Shown: one piece after another, positions 61,818 to 64,000 of the stretch
How positions within the stretch are numbered: position 1 is the stretch's first letter
How the letters are laid out: every line of letters begins with the position of its first letter
Source of the DNA: Halobaculum marinum
GTDB taxonomy: Archaea > Halobacteriota > Halobacteria > Halobacteriales > Haloferacaceae
Length of the DNA: 64,000 bases
NCBI RefSeq assembly: GCF_029338555.1
Contig: NZ_CP119989.1
Coordinates: 2,232,001-2,296,000 of the forward strand
Direction of reading: 5' to 3'
Position numbers and translations under genes: made by a program
The notes under the pieces: generated by a model
Database searches by the model: none
Seen by the model: only the letters and a program-made list of their open reading frames with translations
What the model was told of the DNA's origin: nothing

Positions 61818-62678
61818 CTACAGTTCGCGACCGAGTTTGCGTTCGAGTTCCGCGAGGAACTCCGCTCGGTCCGGTGCCATCGATTCGCCGACGGCCCTGT
61901 CGACCTCCTCGAACGTGGTGGGGTACAGTTCGTCCAGTTCCAGGCGGTACTGTGGCGTGTCCTCGACGTACTCGTAGACGAAGAAGAAGAACGTCGCTTC
62001 GTCCTCGGGGACACGACTGATCCGTCGGACGATGTTCGAGTTCTCGAAGGCGATTTTCTGGAGGACGACGCCGAAGTCCTTCCCCCACGCTTCGACGGTT
62101 TCGGCCTTCTCTTCGAGTTGGGGGAGGAGTCGCTTGTCGAGACAACTCCGATAGTCCATCTGGCGCGACCCCACCGGCGGGTCGGGTGGGTGGCCGTCGT
62201 CGATTTCGTCCATGTACTCGTTGAACTCCTCGCGGATGCTCCCCCCCGAGAAGTAGGAGGACTGGATCTCGACGGCCGCGAAGTCGGTGATCTCGCCGTC
62301 GCGGTGGATCACCGGGATGAGGTCTATCCGCCCGGCCTCGCCGAGCGTGCGCTCTTCGAGGACGAAGAAGGACCCGTCGGCGTCGGGGAAGAGGTGTTCG
62401 CGCATGTCGTCCCAGACGACGTCGGACTTGAACCGCTCGGGACAGGTGATGACGGCGTTGCCGTCGGGCCCGGAAGCACTACACACGCCGAGCGGGCGAG
62501 TCTCTCCGTGCTCCTCGCTCACGTCGGTGGCTTTCGTGCACGCGTAGCCGTTGAACGGGCACGTCGACGAGTAGATGGGGCGCCCGCTTTTGGTCTCCAT
62601 CACCTGTTCGCGACGCTCGGGGATGTCGTGTGTCGAGTTGAACCCGTACACTTCGCGAAACAGCGGTGTATCCGGCAT
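61818..62678 (-). CDS. NotI-family restriction endonuclease (Cys4 type)
   Basis: A 286-residue protein. Residues 1-30 (DTPLFREVYGFN) fit the NotI-family opening; the four cysteines Cys40, Cys47, Cys66 and Cys79 (TCPFNGYACTK, LGVCSA, VITCPERF) match the Cys4 iron site of NotI; and the PD-(D/E)xK-type core is Asp119 in RIDLIPVI with Glu137-Ile-Gln139 in AAVEIQSSYFSGG, the E-x-Q variation reported for NotI. It should cut DNA at a long GC-rich site. The start at 62678 is supported by a TATA box 28 bp upstream. It is convergent with the methyltransferase gene. The target sequence is inferred, not shown. Confidence 0.82.
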   Translation of the reverse strand: MPDTPLFREVYGFNSTHDIPERREQVMETKSGRPIYSSTCPFNGYACTKATDVSEEHGETRPLGVCSASGPDGNAVITCPERFKSDVVWDDMREHLFPDADGSFFVLEERTLGEAGRIDLIPVIHRDGEITDFAAVEIQSSYFSGGSIREEFNEYMDEIDDGHPPDPPVGSRQMDYRSCLDKRLLPQLEEKAETVEAWGKDFGVVLQKIAFENSNIVRRISRVPEDEATFFFFVYEYVEDTPQYRLELDELYPTTFEEVDRAVGESMAPDRAEFLAELERKLGREL

Positions 62679-62702
62679 CGGTGACGATTTTGACGTGGTT
62701 CT

Positions 62703-62709
62703 GATAAGT
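62703..62709 (-). promoter_or_regulatory. TATA box for the endonuclease gene
   Basis: ACTTATC on the minus strand, centred 28 bp before the ATG at 62678. Confidence 0.5.
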
Positions 62710-62784
62710 GTACTGTCCCGACTGTGGCGCCCGTCCAGTGGACGTAGCGCCCCCAATCTCATCGCGGATAACTGGGGAGTCACT

Positions 62785-62795
62785 CGTAAGTAACC
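62785..62795 (+). promoter_or_regulatory. TATA-like element for the 62814 gene
   Basis: CGTAAGTAACC centred 25 bp before the ATG at 62814; a leaderless message is predicted. Confidence 0.35.
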
Positions 62796-62813
62796 GAACG
62801 TCAAGGTGGGAGT

Positions 62814-63005
62814 ATGCACACGAACGACCGGCGTACCCAACTGGAGGGGGAGCGGCTCGAGGACCTGCCCGAGTTCGAGCTTCGGTACCTCTTCGACGAC
62901 GGGGAGCGGCCGAGTTCGGTGACGATCTACGCGCCCGAGTCGCTGGAGACGACGTGGCTCACCGCCGACGCCGACGTGGCAGTGTCACTCGACGAACTCC
63001 GCTGA
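62814..63005 (+). CDS. Small haloarchaeal protein of unknown function
   Basis: A 63-residue acidic protein. The middle FELRYLFDDGERPSSVTIYAPESLETTWLTADADVAVSL has a beta-rich pattern ending in VSLDELR, of a kind seen in several short haloarchaeal proteins that end in a TTW-x-AD-type motif (possible DUF7511 relative; not certain). No cysteine, signal or membrane segment. It lies in the gap between the endonuclease and the stress-protein operon, with its own promoter. Confidence 0.55.
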   Translation: MHTNDRRTQLEGERLEDLPEFELRYLFDDGERPSSVTIYAPESLETTWLTADADVAVSLDELR

Positions 63006-63086
63006 GCAGACGGTAAGAGACGACGACCTGCCCGTCGGGAGGGCCGGTGACAGCGGAACCGCGAGACGCGGGCGCGAGGGGGAGCG

Positions 63087-63093
63087 CTTAATC
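63087..63093 (+). promoter_or_regulatory. TATA box for the stress-protein operon
   Basis: CTTAATC centred 27 bp before the ATG of the short ORF at 63117. Confidence 0.5.
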
Positions 63094-63116
63094 CGCCTCG
63101 GTGAGTGCGGGGCCGT

Positions 63117-63224
63117 ATGGACGAACACGACGTCAGCGGTGCGACCGGGTATCGGCCCGGTCGCCTGCATACGCCGCCGCGACGCAGTGCAACCAGCGAT
63201 CCCGGCGGAGGTGGTCGCCAATGA
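63117..63224 (+). CDS. Short leaderless ORF (35 aa) coupled to the stress-protein gene
   Basis: ATG at 63117 opens a 35-codon frame (begins MDEHDVSGATGYRP) that ends in TGA within the ATGA start of the next gene. TATA is centred 27 bp before this ATG, so the mRNA should begin here. GGAGGTGG, a strong Shine-Dalgarno for the main gene, lies inside the short ORF. The peptide is rich in Gly, Pro and Arg at its end and has no family. Confidence 0.45.
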   Translation: MDEHDVSGATGYRPGRLHTPPRRSATSDPGGGGRQ

Positions 63225-63646
63225 CCGGACTGCTCGCCCGCGCCGTCGTCCCCGTCGCCTCCGAGAAGGACGCCACCGCGACGGCTTCGGCGCTGGCGGC
63301 TCACGACGCCGAAGTCGGTGACGTGACGCTCGTGTACGTCGTCGAGAAGGCCGGCGGCGCCGCGGACAAGGCGGGTGTCGAACAGCGCGAGGAGGCCGCC
63401 CGGGAGGCGTTCGACGCTTTCGACGCCGTGCTCGGAGGCGCGGCCACCGACCATCGGATCGCGTACCACACCGACATCGTCGACGGGATTCTCGGCGTGG
63501 CCGACGACGTCGACGCCACGGCGGTCGTGTTCACGCCTCGCGATGGCGGTCGATTCATCCGTCTGCTCACCGGCGACGTGGCACTACGTCTCGTCACCGA
63601 CGCCGACCGACCCGTCGTGAGCCTCCCCCGGCACGTGGACGAATGA
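63221..63646 (+). CDS. Universal stress protein-like domain protein
   Basis: A 141-residue protein with the UspA-like alpha/beta pattern: [22 protein letters not shown] at the start, [14 protein letters not shown], then [24 protein letters not shown] at the end. The usual glycine-rich ATP loop is only partly kept ([14 protein letters not shown]), so nucleotide binding is uncertain. It is coupled to the amino acid permease gene (ATGA at 63643-63646); such domains often accompany APC permeases in haloarchaea and may regulate them. Confidence 0.8.
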   Translation: MTGLLARAVVPVASEKDATATASALAAHDAEVGDVTLVYVVEKAGGAADKAGVEQREEAAREAFDAFDAVLGGAATDHRIAYHTDIVDGILGVADDVDATAVVFTPRDGGRFIRLLTGDVALRLVTDADRPVVSLPRHVDE

Positions 63647-64000
63647 GCGGCGACGAGGAACTCGCGAAGGACCTCGGCCTGCTGTCGGCGCTGACCATCG
63701 GCGTCGGGACGATGATCGGCGCCGGCATCTTCGTGTTGCCCGGGCAAGCGGCCGCCGCCGCGGGCCCGGCCGTGGCGCTGTCGTTCGTCATCGGGGGCGT
63801 CATCTCGCTGTTCACGGCGCTGTCCGCCAGCGAGTTGGGGACAGCGATGCCGAAAGCGGGCGGCAGCTACTACTACGTCAACCACGCGCTCGGGCCGGTG
63901 TTCGGCTCCGTCGCGGGCTGGGGCAACTGGATGGGGCTGGCGTTCGCCTCGGCGTTCTACACACTCGGATTCGGCGAGTACCTCGCGACGTTCCTCCCGA
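63643..64000 (+). CDS. APC-family amino acid permease, 5' part
   Basis: The first 119 residues of a permease run off the window. The start [32 protein letters not shown] has the APC helix-1 GxG(T)MIGAGIF substrate-binding turn, and a second helix with [16 protein letters not shown] and [11 protein letters not shown] follow. It imports amino acids using an ion gradient. The ATG overlaps the stress-protein stop. Substrate and any C-terminal Usp domains lie outside the window. Confidence 0.9.
   Translation, partial: MSGDEELAKDLGLLSALTIGVGTMIGAGIFVLPGQAAAAAGPAVALSFVIGGVISLFTALSASELGTAMPKAGGSYYYVNHALGPVFGSVAGWGNWMGLAFASAFYTLGFGEYLATFLP

Noticed and set aside
1-64000. CRISPR arrays, insertion sequences and integration sites
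   Set aside because: No regularly spaced repeats, transposase genes or tRNA-integrase boundaries were seen; the only repeats are the 18-bp pair at 14345-14405 and the hairpins in rnp1.

Overview
This window is a stretch of haloarchaeal chromosome (class Halobacteria). The reasons are a strongly acidic, GC-rich proteome, archaeal information genes (archaeal-order ribosomal proteins, RNase P protein Rpp29, aCPSF1, archaeal ProRS and SecY), archaeal AglB, TATA boxes centred about 27 bp before leaderless start codons, and Mch, CBS, amphi-Trp and HalX-like lineage genes. I cannot fix the genus; the composition fits the Haloferax/Halorubrum side of the class.

Layout. (1) 1-11256: a surface-glycan/N-glycosylation locus with an AlkP-superfamily enzyme (cut by the window edge), a lipid-linked oligosaccharide flippase, a minus-strand operon (GT4 glycosyltransferase, AlkP/sulfatase-like enzyme, GT2 glycosyltransferase), then the oligosaccharyltransferase AglB directly abutting a DUF368/PopT-type polyprenyl-phosphate transporter, and a DUF371 protein. 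(2) 11333-16917: a secreted protein, a pilin-like membrane protein, methylglyoxal synthase and a GlcD/D-lactate-dehydrogenase-like flavoprotein (a possible methylglyoxal bypass), an M20 peptidase and a class I aminotransferase. (3) 17163-21203: a complete polyamine-type ABC importer (PotD-A-B-C). (4) 21246-33251: the termination nuclease aCPSF1, a Nudix pair, ProRS, a 1515-residue glutamate synthase, and an Mch/unknown/HAD operon. (5) 33282-42986: a GTPBP1-type GTPase, a membrane J-domain protein, a 46-residue zinc-finger protein, a 7TM histidine kinase, PyrF, a Zn/Cd-type P1B ATPase, a CBS protein, an amphi-Trp protein and a small membrane protein. (6) 43091-57915: tRNA-Gly(GCC), a SPOUT methyltransferase, and the S10/spc-type ribosomal protein operon from L3 to L15 with Rpp29 inside it, then SecY with its own promoter. 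(7) 58140-64000: a PAS histidine kinase, a convergent DNA methyltransferase/NotI-family endonuclease pair, and a stress-protein/amino-acid-permease operon that runs off the edge.

How the genes work together. The first region can build, flip and transfer lipid-linked glycans, with the DUF368 protein a good candidate for recycling the lipid carrier. The ribosomal block is tightly coupled (many ATGA/GTGA overlaps) and ends beside the Sec translocon gene. The most unusual patterns I see are three short leaderless upstream ORFs whose stop codons overlap the start of the main gene (5761-5850, 17163-17225, 63117-63224), a chain of three hairpins inside the Rpp29 gene (49336-49442), the AglB-DUF368 coupling, and a NotI-type restriction-modification pair with an apparent Cys4 site. 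Promoter and terminator calls rest only on sequence pattern and spacing.
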